Of a DNA stretch of 64,000 nucleotides, positions 32,734 to 45,089 are shown piece by piece. The notes under the pieces were generated by a model, which was not told where the DNA came from, made no database searches, and saw only the letters and a program-made list of their open reading frames with translations. Every line of letters begins with the position of its first letter. The first letter of the stretch is position 1. The DNA comes from Maylandia zebra (lineage: Eukaryota > Chordata > Actinopteri > Cichliformes > Cichlidae), in assembly GCF_041146795.1 (NCBI RefSeq), contig NC_135177.1, forward strand, positions 1,603,060-1,667,059. Direction: 5' to 3'. The translations under genes were made by a program, and so were the position numbers.

Positions 32734-33731
32734 TAGGGCTGCCACGATTAGTCGACTAGTCACGATTACGTCGACTATAAAAATCGTCGACGGCTAATTT
32801 AATAGTCGGCGCCTCGTTTGAAGCTTTGTAAGATCCCAAAAGACGCAGGAATGAGTAGCAGGATTTAAGAGTGTAATAACGGACTGAAACAGAAGATGGC
32901 AGCACTGCATGTACAAGGATGCCAGCTGCCGTTAAACCCCGAAGAAGAAGAAGCTGTGTCCCAGAATTCATAGCGCAGCTGTCAACAATGGCGGCAGCTA
33001 GTTAGTTTTAACTTTACTCTTATTATTCTTTCTGGGTCACAAAATAAACGTTTAACATATTTTCAGGCGAGAATGTAGCTGTGTAAACCTCAAATATCTG
33101 CTCAGTTTATCAGGACACCGCATATTTTCAAAAGCGCTCCGACGTTTTTGGAGACGTCTGTTACCCACTAGCTCGTTAGCGAGCCGGGGGCGAGGCTAGC
33201 TAGAGCCGTGAGAACACCGGACTCCCGGCAAATCGTTTTCAAACCCACCGCCGTCTTTCGCTAGTCAGGTTAAACATGATATATAAGTCACTTAGATAAC
33301 TTAAAAATGTTATTGTTTGGCTTTCTTTAGTATTTTATTTGTTCCTGAGTAAATCGGTTTGGCTGAGATTAAAGTTATAGTTTTTACACAGCTGAATAAA
33401 CATCAAGCAGACAGCTGATTATCAGAAGTGTGAGATGCTGGAGAATATACTCCGGTGTCCTGTTATATTTTAGATAGCAAGGAGTTTATTAAACTTCACC
33501 GAAACAATCTGCAAATGTCATTAAAATTTAATAAACTATCATCTTGTCTTTATTTTTAGTTAGCACAAACACTTCAAGCTGTAAGCTAATGATAGTTATA
33601 TAAGAGCAGATGCTGCTGGTGCAATAAGCTGTACGCTGTACGTCCAATGGATGATGATCTGATTAGTCGACTAATCGCAAAAATAATCGGTGACTAGTCG
33701 ACTATCAAAATAATCGTTTGTGGCAGCCCTA
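32734..33731. mobile_element. hAT-type non-autonomous element, 998 bases
   Basis: Termini TAGGGCTGCCAC and GTGGCAGCCCTA are perfect inverses over 12 bases. Subterminal TAGTCGACTAGTCAC occurs at both ends in inverted order. The 8-base duplication ATAGAAAC is exact at 32726-32733 and 33732-33739. No transposase frame is visible inside. It carries an internal (GAA)n module near 32940. Confidence 0.93.
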
Positions 33732-34179
33732 ATAGAAACACGCCTGCTCGGCGCGTTCCAGCCGGTAGACATGTTTCCAGTTGGCAGGTGTGAATAAATG
33801 ATGCATTTGCAGCCTGTGGTAGGAAAACAACCTCACAGTGAATTACATGCAGGCAGCTTTTACGATGCAACCATTGAACCCATGTACATGGAAAAACTCA
33901 GGATACATCGAGTATATTCGATATATCGCCCGCCCCTACCCGAGGGTTGTTAGGTTGGACGCTGATTATTGATATTACCATCTACACCATCACGTCTTGT
34001 TTTCAGCAGCACAAAAGTGTTGCATCAAAGCACAGGGCAAACTTGAGAATGCTAATATGTTTGCTTTCCTTCATTGCAGACACGCTTGGTCTTTTAAAGG
34101 TTTACAGACACAAACTCACTCGCTCGTCCCATCAATCGTCCCTTCAAGGCGGTGAATCGCCCGTTTAACGAACTAGTGA

Positions 34180-34800
34180 AACGGCCCCAAAGCATAATCT
34201 GTCAGTGCCATCAACTCCTACGGTGCTTTACCAGCTCCTTTTTTTTCAAGCAGTTTTGAATGTATTGGGAGAGAGAATAACAATCATTGACTCCGTATAT
34301 AGAAATAATAATCATTGCATTACTATAAGGACTCACAAATGTCAGCAGATTTGTGAAGGCCGATTGCTGAAATGATTGAATGGACATAAGAGAATGTAGT
34401 GCACTGGGAAAGTATTCCAGGTGTGTTGCTAGCAGCCTGGACAACCACAGATGGTCCCACAGCCACTCTGTGCTTAGGTGGTTCCTGGTTTGACACTTGG
34501 CATTCAAGTTCGGTCTTTGTTTGATCAGACCAGAGAATTTTCCCAAGTCCTTCAGGTGCTTTTTTGGCACTCCAGGTGTCTTTCACCTCTTACAGAGTCA
34601 CTTCTGTCAGGTGACTTTACCATGCAGGCCTAATTCTCGTAGTGCTGCAGAAATGGTTGTCCTTTGCAAAGTTCTGCTGGAGCTCTGTCAGCGTGACCAT
34701 CAGGTCTCTGTCCCCTGCCTGACTAAGGCCCTCGTACCGTGACTGCTCAGATTGGCAGGGCGGCCACCTCTAAGAAGAGTCCAGGTGGTTCCAAACTTCT
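34180..34800 (-). mobile_element. Tc1 transposon remnant, minus strand
   Basis: The complement encodes, in broken frames, a paired-like N-terminal segment (RGGRPANLSSHGTRALVRQ, then VTLTELQQ), later LGKILWSDQTK around the first catalytic Asp, and weak C-terminal similarity. The copy is heavily eroded. It sits just upstream of the kpna5 start-codon exon, in the inferred first intron. Confidence 0.7.
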
Positions 34801-34976
34801 TCCACGGAGGCCAGTGTGCTAACTTCAAGCTGCAACAAGTTTTATGCACCATTCCCCAGTCTATTTCTCCCGCGCACACTCTGCTTGTTGATGTCATTTC
34901 GTATGTTGTAAAGTAAAATGTACCGAGGCTTCAGCACGGTGGTGACTGCATCAATCTGCTTAAATCCTCAGACACA

Positions 34977-37900
34977 ATGGCGAGTCCAGGGAAAGACAAC
35001 TACAGGATGAAGAGCTATAAGAACAAAGCGCTGAATCCTCAGGAAATGCGTCGAAGGAGAGAAGAGGAAGGAATTCAGCTACGCAAACAAAAAAGAGAGG
35101 AGCAGGTGATCTTTGCTAACGTTTGGTGTATAAAATGGAATTAAGCTAACAGAGTTCAACATGTGTGTGGGACTGTTATGGTCCTGTTAGCACCTGCTGT
35201 GTTTTTCCTATCAGGGTGTGAGTTCTGCTCTCCTGCCTTTGCTACCAGCTAACTGCACTCAGCAACTGGGGCTCAAGTTCCCATTAAAGAGTTGTGTCCA
35301 TGTGGCTTCTTGCTCACTCTGTGTCTGTGTGTTTGGTTAACATTGATTTTGCTGAGCTTTTGTTTTTTGACTGGTTTGTGTTTCTCTCTTTACTTTGGTC
35401 CTGATTCTTCTCCGTCTCCATTTTCAGTCTGGACTTCTTTACAATATTCAGGCTGCATCTCTGCTCCGATCACCGCCGTCTCCTGCAGCCTTTCATTTGT
35501 GCGTCTGTGCATTTATTTAATGTGTGTCTGTATGACTGCAGCTGTTCAAGAGAAGAAATGTCTGCATACCTTCAGCTGATGACTCCATGCAGGAATGTCC
35601 GATCCAAGATCCAGACATCAGCTCCACAGTACCCATCACAGCTGTAAGTGTAAGCTGCCTCTCTCCTGTAGGTTTGCTGTGCTGTAGTCTGAACTAAACA
35701 TGAACTCTCTGATGCGTTTGTGCAGGATGGAGTCATAACAGCAGATATGATTCAGATGATCTTTTCTGAAGACCCCGACCATCAACTAATTGCTACACAG
35801 AAATTCAGAAAATTGCTTTCCAAAGGTGTGTCTCTGTGACGTTTAATGGAAGATTCGTGTTTCTGTAGTCGGTTTACTAAAAGAGAAATAACTGTTTGGA
35901 CCAAAGTTGAACAGAGAAGCTGCCAAGTTATTTTATTCTGCTTCCACCTGGCTGTCAACAACAGGCTCTGCTCTGTGTGCAGCTTCTGCAATGCCTCGTT
36001 TCTACAGGCGCAGTGCTGCCTCAGTATCAAAATACTAAAGTAATCATTTCCCACAACTTTATCAATGTTGCACCACACCTGTGCTGGCTTACACAACAGA
36101 GATTAAACCAAGAGAAACACACAAAATGACCTGAAAAAGAAATCTTGCTCTTTGAGGTGTTTTTCTGCAGAACACAAATTGAATTGGTTTTATGAAACAG
36201 CCTGTTGCTCTGTCTGTGAAATGCCTTTAACCCTTTAGCAGGTTTGTGCTCAAGTGTTCACTTGTTTCTTTTGCACAGAACCCAGCCCCCCCATAGATGA
36301 AGTGATTTCCACTCCTGGTGTTGTGACTCGGTTTGTGGATTTTCTGCAGCGGAGTGAAAACTGCACACTGCAGGTCAGAGAATCCAACACTGTACACCTG
36401 AGAGTATCAGGACATCTGGATGTCCCACTATCAGATAACAGATGTGTTCCTGTGTCACGTGTTCACCTCAGCAGACGTCTACAGTCAGATTATTGCTCGT
36501 ATTTCATTTATTGTTTCATTTTGTCCTTTTCTAATTTGTTATTAGTCTCAAAGCGAGTGGGTGACATGGTGCTTCACAGGGCAGCAATTTACATGTTGCT
36601 TTGTTATGAGTCATATTTATATGTATTTAATAATAATAGCTAGAATGTTGAAATGATTGGTAGGCGTTACACAGCTATTGTGAGCATTGAACCTCCAGTT
36701 GTATTGGGTAAAACTGTTGTTGTTGTCATATTGTCCACGGTGTGCTCGTAACAGTTCGAAGCGGCCTGGGCACTGACCAACATTGCCTCTGGGACCTTCT
36801 TGCACACCAAGGTTGTGATTGAAACAGGAGCTGTTCCCATTTTCATTGAACTGCTGAACTCAGAGTACGAGGATGTGCAGGAACAGGTGAGAGTCACATG
36901 ATAACACCTGCTTAGTTACAGGTAACCTGCTCATCTATAGTGAGTGAGTTGAGATGTTGAGCTTTTCTAACAGTTTCAGGACTTTTGAGAGGCACAAACC
37001 TGAATGTGTGTAAACTGCTGTGGTAGTGTTTGACAGGACGAGTTTTAGTGTCAAAGGCGGTCTGTTGGGCTGTGACGTAGTTGAAGCATGTTGGCTGTTT
37101 TCCAGGCAGTGTGGGCACTGGGGAACATAGCGGGCGACAACGCTGAGTGCAGAGACTACGTACTCAACTGTGGCATCCTCCCGTCTTTACAGCAGTAAGT
37201 GTTCGTCGTCTGTCTGCGTTTGTGTGTCAGAGCTGCACTAACAGCTGGCTCTGCTCTGTGCAGGCTGCTCGCTAAATCCAACCGTCTCACAACAACCCGA
37301 AATGCAGTGTGGGCTCTGTCCAACCTGTGCAGAGGGAAAAACCCACCACCAGATTTTGCAAAGGTCAGCCCCGTCATTGTTGTTGAGTCACTGAATACTG
37401 GAACTCATTCGCCTTCCTCCTCCTTAAAGTTATATTTCCTGTACTGATCATGTGGTTCCAATATTAAATTGTCCCCTTGTCTGTGTTATTTTGTCAGGTG
37501 TCTCCTTGTCTCAACGTTTTGTCCAGGCTGCTGTTCAGCAGTGATCCAGATGTGCTGGCCGATGCGTGTTGGGCTCTCTCCTACCTGTCTGACGGCCCCA
37601 ATGAAAAGATCCAGACGGTCATCGACTCCGGGGTCTGCCGCAGGCTCGTTGAGCTGCTCATGTACGACACTGACATACTCTTTGGTTGTTGTTGTTGTTT
37701 TTTGCACATTTGTTGAACATAAATGAAAATTGCTCCCTAAATGTAAGAGCTGATTGTGCTGTGACAAGCTTTGAGTGTTCCACGTAGCTGTGAAGCAGTT
37801 TCAGCCCCCTGTTCTTTGCAGAATTGAAGGGCTGTTGAGCCAAAACGTAACGTTGGATTGGATTTAAGTGTCATGAGTGTAGCTGAGTTTCCAGTACGAA

Positions 37901-40199
37901 CTGGCTGGACATGGTCCTTCACAATTTTCTGGGAGACAGCTGAAATGATTCTTGCGCCAGTCATGGGGAACACTGGCCATTTGCCCAGTTGGGTTAATTG
38001 AAGGGACGCTCCACACCAGCCCTGTAAGTGCTGACACGAGCCCATTCGTTCATTTTCATTGCTGATGCTGTATTGCCCAATCAACACACTTAAGTGCCAC
38101 AAAGTAAATAAACGGCAGACGAAAATGACGCAGACTGAATCATCAGCACGCGAGCATGAGCGTTTTCAGTGGGGATGAAAACAATAGTGTGGACGCGGAG
38201 ACCAAAACGCTGTTTTCAAGTTTATCCAGGTTGGTGTAGCTGAGAGGATTATTCCTGTGTATAGTGAAGGGGGCATGTTGAGTGCTGGGTATCGGCTTGG
38301 ACTGAGAGCAGGTCAGATCGGGGGTGGTGACACTTAAAGGCAGCCAAAAGAAGAAAACTGAAACATTAATAAACGAAGTACTGTGGTGAATAAAAACTGC
38401 TGTTGGGTGGTGCTGGATTTAAAAAGAAGGGATCAGCGTGTTGAACAGAAATGTTGGATTAACAGTCGGCGGTATTAGTTTCCCTTGCAATGAGCCTATT
38501 CATGCACAGTGTCTAAGCTCCAGCTTTCAGTCCTTTGAGTTTCTTATTGGTGGTATGAAACTTCCAGAGTCACAGGTTCTTTTCTGATATTTTCTTGTCT
38601 GAGAGCGTCTGTTTTGTTCGTCTGTTTTCTTTGGGAGACGCAGCGTCCAGTAGAACACAATCAGCTTCCTCTGATTTCGTTCCCTGGACGATTTGAAGCA
38701 TCAAACGTTGTTTTCTTTTGATGGCGTAACATTGTTGCACAAAGAATCTGTCGTTTCTGATCCCGTCCACGCTTTGCACGTCTCACTGTGTGCCTCCTGT
38801 TTCCAGGCACGGCGACTACAAGGTTGTTTCTCCTGCCTTGCGTGCAGTGGGAAACATCGTGACAGGAGATGACATCCAGACTCAGGTACAGCCTCTGTTT
38901 CTTCCATCGGTGCTGCTTGGCCTTTTCTCATTGACAGCATTAAGATCTTTGGCTCCTCTGCTTTCGTCTCAGGTAATCTTGAACTGTTCAGCACTGCCGT
39001 GTTTGCTCCACCTTCTCAGCAGCCCTAAGGAATCCATCAAGAAGGAGGCCTGCTGGACTGTGTCCAACATCACCGCAGGAAACCGAGCTCAGATTCAGGT
39101 ATTCTGCTGCGGCGTCTCCGTTTGTCGTGGCGAGATGAAGAGCTGCTGTTCTTTGCTGCTGACCACATTTTTCTGTTTTTGTCAGAACGTCATTGACGCC
39201 AACATCTTTCCAGTACTGATCGAGATCCTTCAGAAGGCCGAGTTCCGCACAAGAAAGGAGGCTGCGTGGGCAATTACCAACGCCACCTCTGGGGGCACTC
39301 CCTCACAGATAAAGTGTGTTTACCAGACGTCTTAAAAACACTTGATGTGAAGATTCCTCCTTACGTAGTTCTGGTGCCGTGTTTCCCACAAATACAAACT
39401 TGAGTCACAGTTCAGTGCGAGTAGTTGCACCATGTGATGAGTCATTAAAATCCACCAATGTTAGCTGAGCACTGCTTCAGATGGTGCACCACACTCTTTC
39501 CTACAAACACCACGTGGATGTTAATGTGACTCATTCAGACTGTTAAATCAACAGCGCTGGTTTCATTTTACATGTTCATATATTTGGTTTGTCAGATTTC
39601 ACTGTGCTGGGACTTCTCTGCACATTTGCACAGCAGGAATTGGTGGAAATCCAAAAATCAGTCGAGCTTTATAAACAAAGTGAAATGCTGCTGAGGACTA
39701 ACGTCTGTGCTTTCCGTGACAGGTATCTGGTGTCCCTGAATGCCATCAAACCTATGTGCGATCTGCTGACAGTGATGGACTCTAAGATTGTTCAGGTGTC
39801 ACTGAACGGTTTAGAGAACATCCTCAGACTGGGAGAACAGGAAGCCAAACAGAATGGAACTGGCATCAATCCGTACTGCGCTCTGATTGAGGAAGCTTAC
39901 GGTAATGCTCGCAAACCACCAACAGAACATTCACGAGCTTTCATTCACTCAGAAAAGTGGACACGTTCTTTTGTGTCGCGTTTGGTTCCACACCCACCGC
40001 GTGTTCACTGCACCTCGGTGGGGTTGCTTCTTTCTCGGCACTTCTTTGTAACCGAGCGTGTTTGCAAGAACGTCTAAGTTTAAAAAAGTGTCAAATAAAA
40101 GTGAAAGCTTTGTTTAGGAAGTTTGTACGTGAGGGCAGAAGGCAAAGTTTGGACATTTTAAGAATCACAAGCTTTATAGGCATGCTGGTATTTTTGTCT

Positions 40200-40244
<45 letters not shown>

Positions 40245-40471
40245 CCTCCATCTTCCCTGACTATAGTCTCAGGTGTGTCATTTGTAACATCAAAGGTTGG
40301 AGGTTAGACCCTCTGTCCACATCTTTGGAGTTAAATCATTTCTGATCACTTACAAGAAATTTAAATTGGCAGCATTTCTGCATCGATGATTAAAATGAAT
40401 GAAGAAGATAAACGGGCTGGTTCTTGTGTAGCATGTTTCTAATTTGCTCGCAGACTCCCAAGGTTTTTTAC

Positions 40472-40516
<45 letters not shown>

Positions 40517-40892
40517 CTGGATGCAGGAGAGGAACTCGGGGTTCAGTATCTGGCCCTGCCGTACTTTGGCACACAGACAGGGATGGAAACAGCAGCACTT
40601 TGATTAGAAATGCCTCCTGTAACTATATTCACAGGAGCTTTTTGTCACTCAGTGTTGAAACTTCTGTCGTGTGAAGATTTGTGCGTTTGCTTCCATTCTT
40701 TCAGGATTGGACAAGATTGAGTTTTTACAGAGCCACGAGAACCAGGAGATCTACCAGAAGGCCTTTGACCTGATTGAACACTACTTCGGTGTGGAGGAAG
40801 AGGATGCCAGCCTGGCTCCACAGGTGGATCAGAATCAAGGCCAGTTTGTCTTCCAGCAACAGGAAGGACCCATGGAGGGTTTCCAGCTTTAA
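34977..40892 (+). CDS. kpna5: importin subunit alpha (karyopherin alpha 5 type)
   Basis: This adaptor binds nuclear-localisation signals and joins cargo to importin beta. Coding exons: 34977-35105, 35542-35643, 35726-35825, 36279-36373, 36755-36886, 37106-37194, 37264-37363, 37498-37661, 38807-38885, 38973-39098, 39186-39313, 39723-39901 and 40705-40892 (TAA). All phases match, total 1611 bases and 536 residues. The importin-beta-binding domain (about 1-65) has [20 protein letters not shown] and LFKRRN. Armadillo repeats follow with the cargo-binding Trp-Asn series: WALTNIASG (near 147), [37 protein letters not shown] and [10 protein letters not shown]. The C-terminal part [21 protein letters not shown] matches the CAS-binding end. 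[15 protein letters not shown] in exon 2 favours KPNA5 over KPNA1/6. The gene appears intact. Confidence 0.97.
40203..40242. repeat. (AC)20 microsatellite in the last kpna5 intron
   Basis: A 40-base uninterrupted AC run in the last intron, between the exons ending 39901 and starting 40705. Confidence 0.95.
40475..40512. repeat. (AC)19 microsatellite in the last kpna5 intron
   Basis: A second AC run in the same intron, 232 bases after the first. The two are same-sense dinucleotide tracts and could misalign with each other. Confidence 0.95.
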
Positions 40893-42777
40893 TCCCACTG
40901 CACTTCCTTAGTTCGGTCTTGTTGGACTTGGAACGTCTCTGCAGCAGACCCGTCTCTTCTCTGCTGTGCAGGATCTTCACGTGTACTATGCCTGAGATTT
41001 GTGAAAATAGAGATCAAGCGTTTGGCTCCTCTGGAGTCCTAAATAGAGAGCTGAGCTTTACCCGTTTCCGTACCGTTGATAAAATGTCTCTGCCATCGAA
41101 AGCCGACTCAAGTCAAAAGGTTTTGAAACCTTGTTTTCAAATTTAGTGCAAAATCACAACGTTAAGCTTTCAGTGGTGTTTTTTTAATCATTCAAAATGA
41201 TGTTAATATTTATGTCTCCAAGCCATCATCCATATCCCTTTGTGAATGTGAAACTACCTCTTCAGTCTCCAGAAAGAAGAGTGAAAAGGGAGAGAAAAGA
41301 ACACCGAGCATTGCTTCATTTTTCCATTGATGTGGAAATCTGAAAGGAAATCCGGATCCGAAATGTTCAGATCAGGGTCACCTGTAGAACAACACTACTG
41401 TATGTCCCAGCGCTGCCGTCTGGAGCAGCGGCACATCCACCTTTTACTTCTAAAGGACTTGAAGAACGGAGGGCTGCTGTGTCTGCTGAGCTCGTTAGAA
41501 ACAGAAGAGTCGGAGCTTTTTTCCTGCATCGAGCAGCGGCCTGAGTTAGTCTGTCACAGTGTTAGCTTTTCATTGCTGCTAATTTCAAACGTTCTTTCAG
41601 TTGATCCGCAAGTTATCAGGACGTGGCAGGTAATGTCTGTGACACGATGCTGTGTGCAAAACTCTTTCCCGTGAGATTGTTCAGTTGTCTGGTTTGCCAG
41701 TTATCTGTCTTAAATTATTTCTGCCTGGTGTGATGGGATTTCCTGAGCGACCTGGAGGGTTTTGTATATTATATATACATGTAAGTGCAAAGACGATATT
41801 TAAGTGGCTGTGGGAATAGGTTATATGCAATATTTTTTCTGCTTGATATGCAGTTTTGACAGTTTCATTTTGAACTTTGAATATTTCCACTTTATTTTTT
41901 CATGTTTTGTTGTGGTCGAGGTCTTAAGGAGGAAGCGGAGGCTTCTTTCCTTCTTCGAGCTCCGCCCCCGAACACTTTTGATACGTGTCGATTTGAGTAC
42001 AGTGACATCAACTGGACGCAAAATCAGTCTATATTTATGTGAAGTAAAACTATTTGTAATGCAGAATTTACATCAAGCACATTCAATCATATAGTTTTCT
42101 AATATTTCTGGTTTCTCTGTTTTTCTTTTTTTTGTAGTTTTTGGGTTTTTTGCTTTTGGAAGTTCATTTGCTGTGTTCCCGTCGCTCGTGGATTCATGTG
42201 TTTAATTGTCAACAGCCGATGTACAACAGTGTGATACTATAATATGCAGCCTGTGGTTCCTGACACACGGAGACCTGATGGTGGAGGCTGTTGTAGTCAC
42301 TGATCACGTGTGAGGCTGCAGCTATATGATGTAAAAAAAAAAAAAAATAATTAAATGCATCCATTGGATAAAAACGATGTGAGCTGTGGTGTGCTGTGAG
42401 TATCTGGAGGAAAGTTCTCGTCCTGTTTGACTTTGGTGTTTAGTCTGTGAGGAGGACGACCAGCAGGTGTCCCTGTGCAGATGAGTCAGATTGTCTCAAA
42501 GCCTCGCTGCGACCTGTGCCGGCTCGTTTGAAGCTGAAGCTCCGGCACGAGTCAGTCACACAGCTTCAGAAACACTGGGCCGAGGCGGGGGCTGAACAGA
42601 GTCACGTGATCGATGACGTCCGAAGCTTCGTCACTGCTTCAGCACCTTATTCAGTGTTTTGTAAGGAACTGAATCACTGGCAGGATGTGTGCTGTGTTTG
42701 GGTGATTTAGCGCGAGGTTGTGTGCCACATAATTAGAGACATGAAGCCAAGAAGAGCTCTGCCTGTTTCTAAATAAA
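40893..42777 (+). other. probable kpna5 3' UTR with candidate polyA signal
   Basis: No new gene is seen after the kpna5 stop. AATAAA at 42772-42777 is the best distant signal; an A-run at about 42334 may mark an earlier end or a retroposed tail. Open frames in this stretch have no family similarity. Confidence 0.45.
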
Positions 42778-42990
42778 AACCAGTTCAATTTTATTTAGCA
42801 ACAGTCACCTCAAGACGTGTTATAGTGTAAGGTAGACCCTACAGTAATAACTGCTGGTAATAAATCATCAGCGATTCTGCTCCCAGCTCTAAAGACAAAC
42901 ACTGCAATTATAGAAGTTATAGTTTATATAAAAGCATCTCCTGGTAAATTACATAATCAGGTGGAGGCAGGGACCTCACTTCACCTACTA

Positions 42991-44071
42991 CAGAGGTTCC
43001 CAAAGTGTGGGGCCCGCCCCCTAGGGAGGTGCAGAGCCATTGCAGGGGGGGTGTGGTATGAAAAGGAAAAAAAAAAAACGCTTGGACACTGCTAACATCA
43101 TGGACAGGTTTGTTGACGAGGCGCCCACACAAACGCAAAGCAGGAGATGAAGCGTCGCTGCATATGTTTCCAAACCAACTTCATTCTGAGCCAAAGACTA
43201 GAAAACATGGTGAAGAAAATCTTCCCTTTGGCTTCACCTGCACAGGTGCTGAGGTAGGTCTCCCTGCAGGACTGGTTTCCCTGCGTCAGGAGCAGCTCTT
43301 CAAATCACGGACAAACAGGATCCCACATTCTTGATCTTTAGTTCACAAACACTTGTTGTAATGACTAACTGCTCCTGACATGTTGGAGATGTTTGCTCTT
43401 TATACAGTAAAGTTACAGCTGGATACAAATAATATCAGGCTGATCCTGCCACGATTTTGTGTTTAAACCCATTTTGCACAGAGAGGCATTTTTTGAAAAA
43501 TGTATTGATGCAATGTTGAATATTATTACACAGGAAAAAACAACTACACGTAAAATAATCCCACCGTGACGCCTCTGCCTTTGTAAATGGAGGGACAGTA
43601 ACTGCGTGTAAACCTGCAGACAGTCAGATTAACAGTATTTTGTCTCTATCTGCTATTCTGCAGTTCATCCCATGTAAACAATAACGTGGCCACAGCGTGG
43701 CGTGGAAAAAGGCACATACCTCTGACGTTGGGTGACGAACTCTGTATTCCTCGTCCACACGTAAACGCAAAAAAGGAGATTTAAAAAAAAATCGCAGTTT
43801 TCGGTGATTGGAAACGCCGTTTACGTGGATGAAACAGCTGCGTGTTCAAAAATACCCGTGTAGATGTGGACGTAAAAGAGTTAGTAGTTTATTTCATTGC
43901 TACCTGTAATTTATTGCAGATTATTGTATTTGCTTAATTATTTACTAAATGTTTGTGGTGTGAAATAAACCACAATGGCGCAAAATATGGGGGTGTGTGG
44001 TTGGAGGATGTGGGGGGGGCATTTTTCTTGTAAAACAAAGGGGGCCCAGCGAAAAAGTTTGGGAACCACTG
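42991..44071 (+). mobile_element. hAT element, 1081 bases, with transposase remnant
   Basis: Ends are CAGAGGTTCCCAAA and, inverted, CAGTGGTTCCCAAA. Flanking 8-mers are ACCTACTA (42983-42990) and ACCTACTG (44072-44079), a duplication with one change. The frame 43110-43334 has RKHGEENLPFGFTCTG, resembling the start of ZBED/Charlie-type hAT transposases (KY.FTWTGDE pattern). The rest of the transposase is gone. Confidence 0.85.
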
Positions 44072-44079
44072 ACCTACTG

Positions 44080-45085
44080 TAAGACTGTGCTGTACATTGT
44101 TATATATAGTGGGGGGTTATTAGTAATAACCATCAAGCAGAAGAAGAACACACCATGTGTTTAAACAAAGGTTTATTAATTGAAAATGATTTTGTTAGAA
44201 TAGACATATCATCATTTTTTCACTCAAAGAAACATGTTCAAAGCCTCAGCTGTCCTCGGGGTCGGTGTATCTGTTGTTGTTCATTGTGGTAGGTGATGGA
44301 CTTTATAGTCATCGAGAGGACAAGAATCAAATTCTGCGGTCTGAAGATCGCAGCTCTTCTGTTTTTAAGATGATGCATTTGGCTTCATTGAGCTCATGCA
44401 AAGGTGGTTTACGACCAAATATTTTGGCTGCAATGACAGTTAGCATCTTCCCACGCCTTTTCCATGGGTGAGGGAAGGAAGGAGCAGGAGATCGATGGAC
44501 TAATGGATGTAGCATCTGCAGTAATGTGTTAGTCTGAGTCATAAGGTGCCAGCAGAGGTGGCTCACAGTTTGTAGCATAAAGGTCTGAATTAACTGAGAC
44601 TTACTGCTGTTTTCTGTGTTTTTATATTTGACCCTGTGATGGTTTTGTTAACTTCACATTTCGATCATAAGATTTCATGTCCGTCAAAATGTGTAAACGT
44701 CCCAAGATCCAGTCGCCTGCTTTTGTGCTTGGATACAGTATGCATTGGTACATATTTTTCTCTACCATTTATTTTTTGTGCAGGAATTATATTAATTATG
44801 GAATTCTGTTATGGGCTTAGAAGATAGTGAAAATAACATTTAGGAGCCAAATTACCACTCAGTGGATGCTCAACACAGTCACGATTTGTGAAGCTGATGA
44901 GAAACAGATCATCTTGACACTAAGACCTTACCTGATAGAAGACTGCAGGTGTCGAGCAAAGGTTTTGTTCTTTGTCCCCACGTCTTTGTCAATGGGAAAA
45001 ATTCCTCCAAACAAAATATCTCCTGGAACTGGAACTCCTGGTTTCCTGGTATCCATTCCAGTAGCATGTCCACTTTGCAGGCTAT
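44080..45085. other. intergenic, nothing recognised
   Basis: No exon or terminal repeats were identified between the hAT copy and the probable 5' end of the Rex1 LINE. The frame that enters the LINE from 44827 shows no family similarity before about 45226. Confidence 0.4.
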
Positions 45086-45089
45086 CCGC

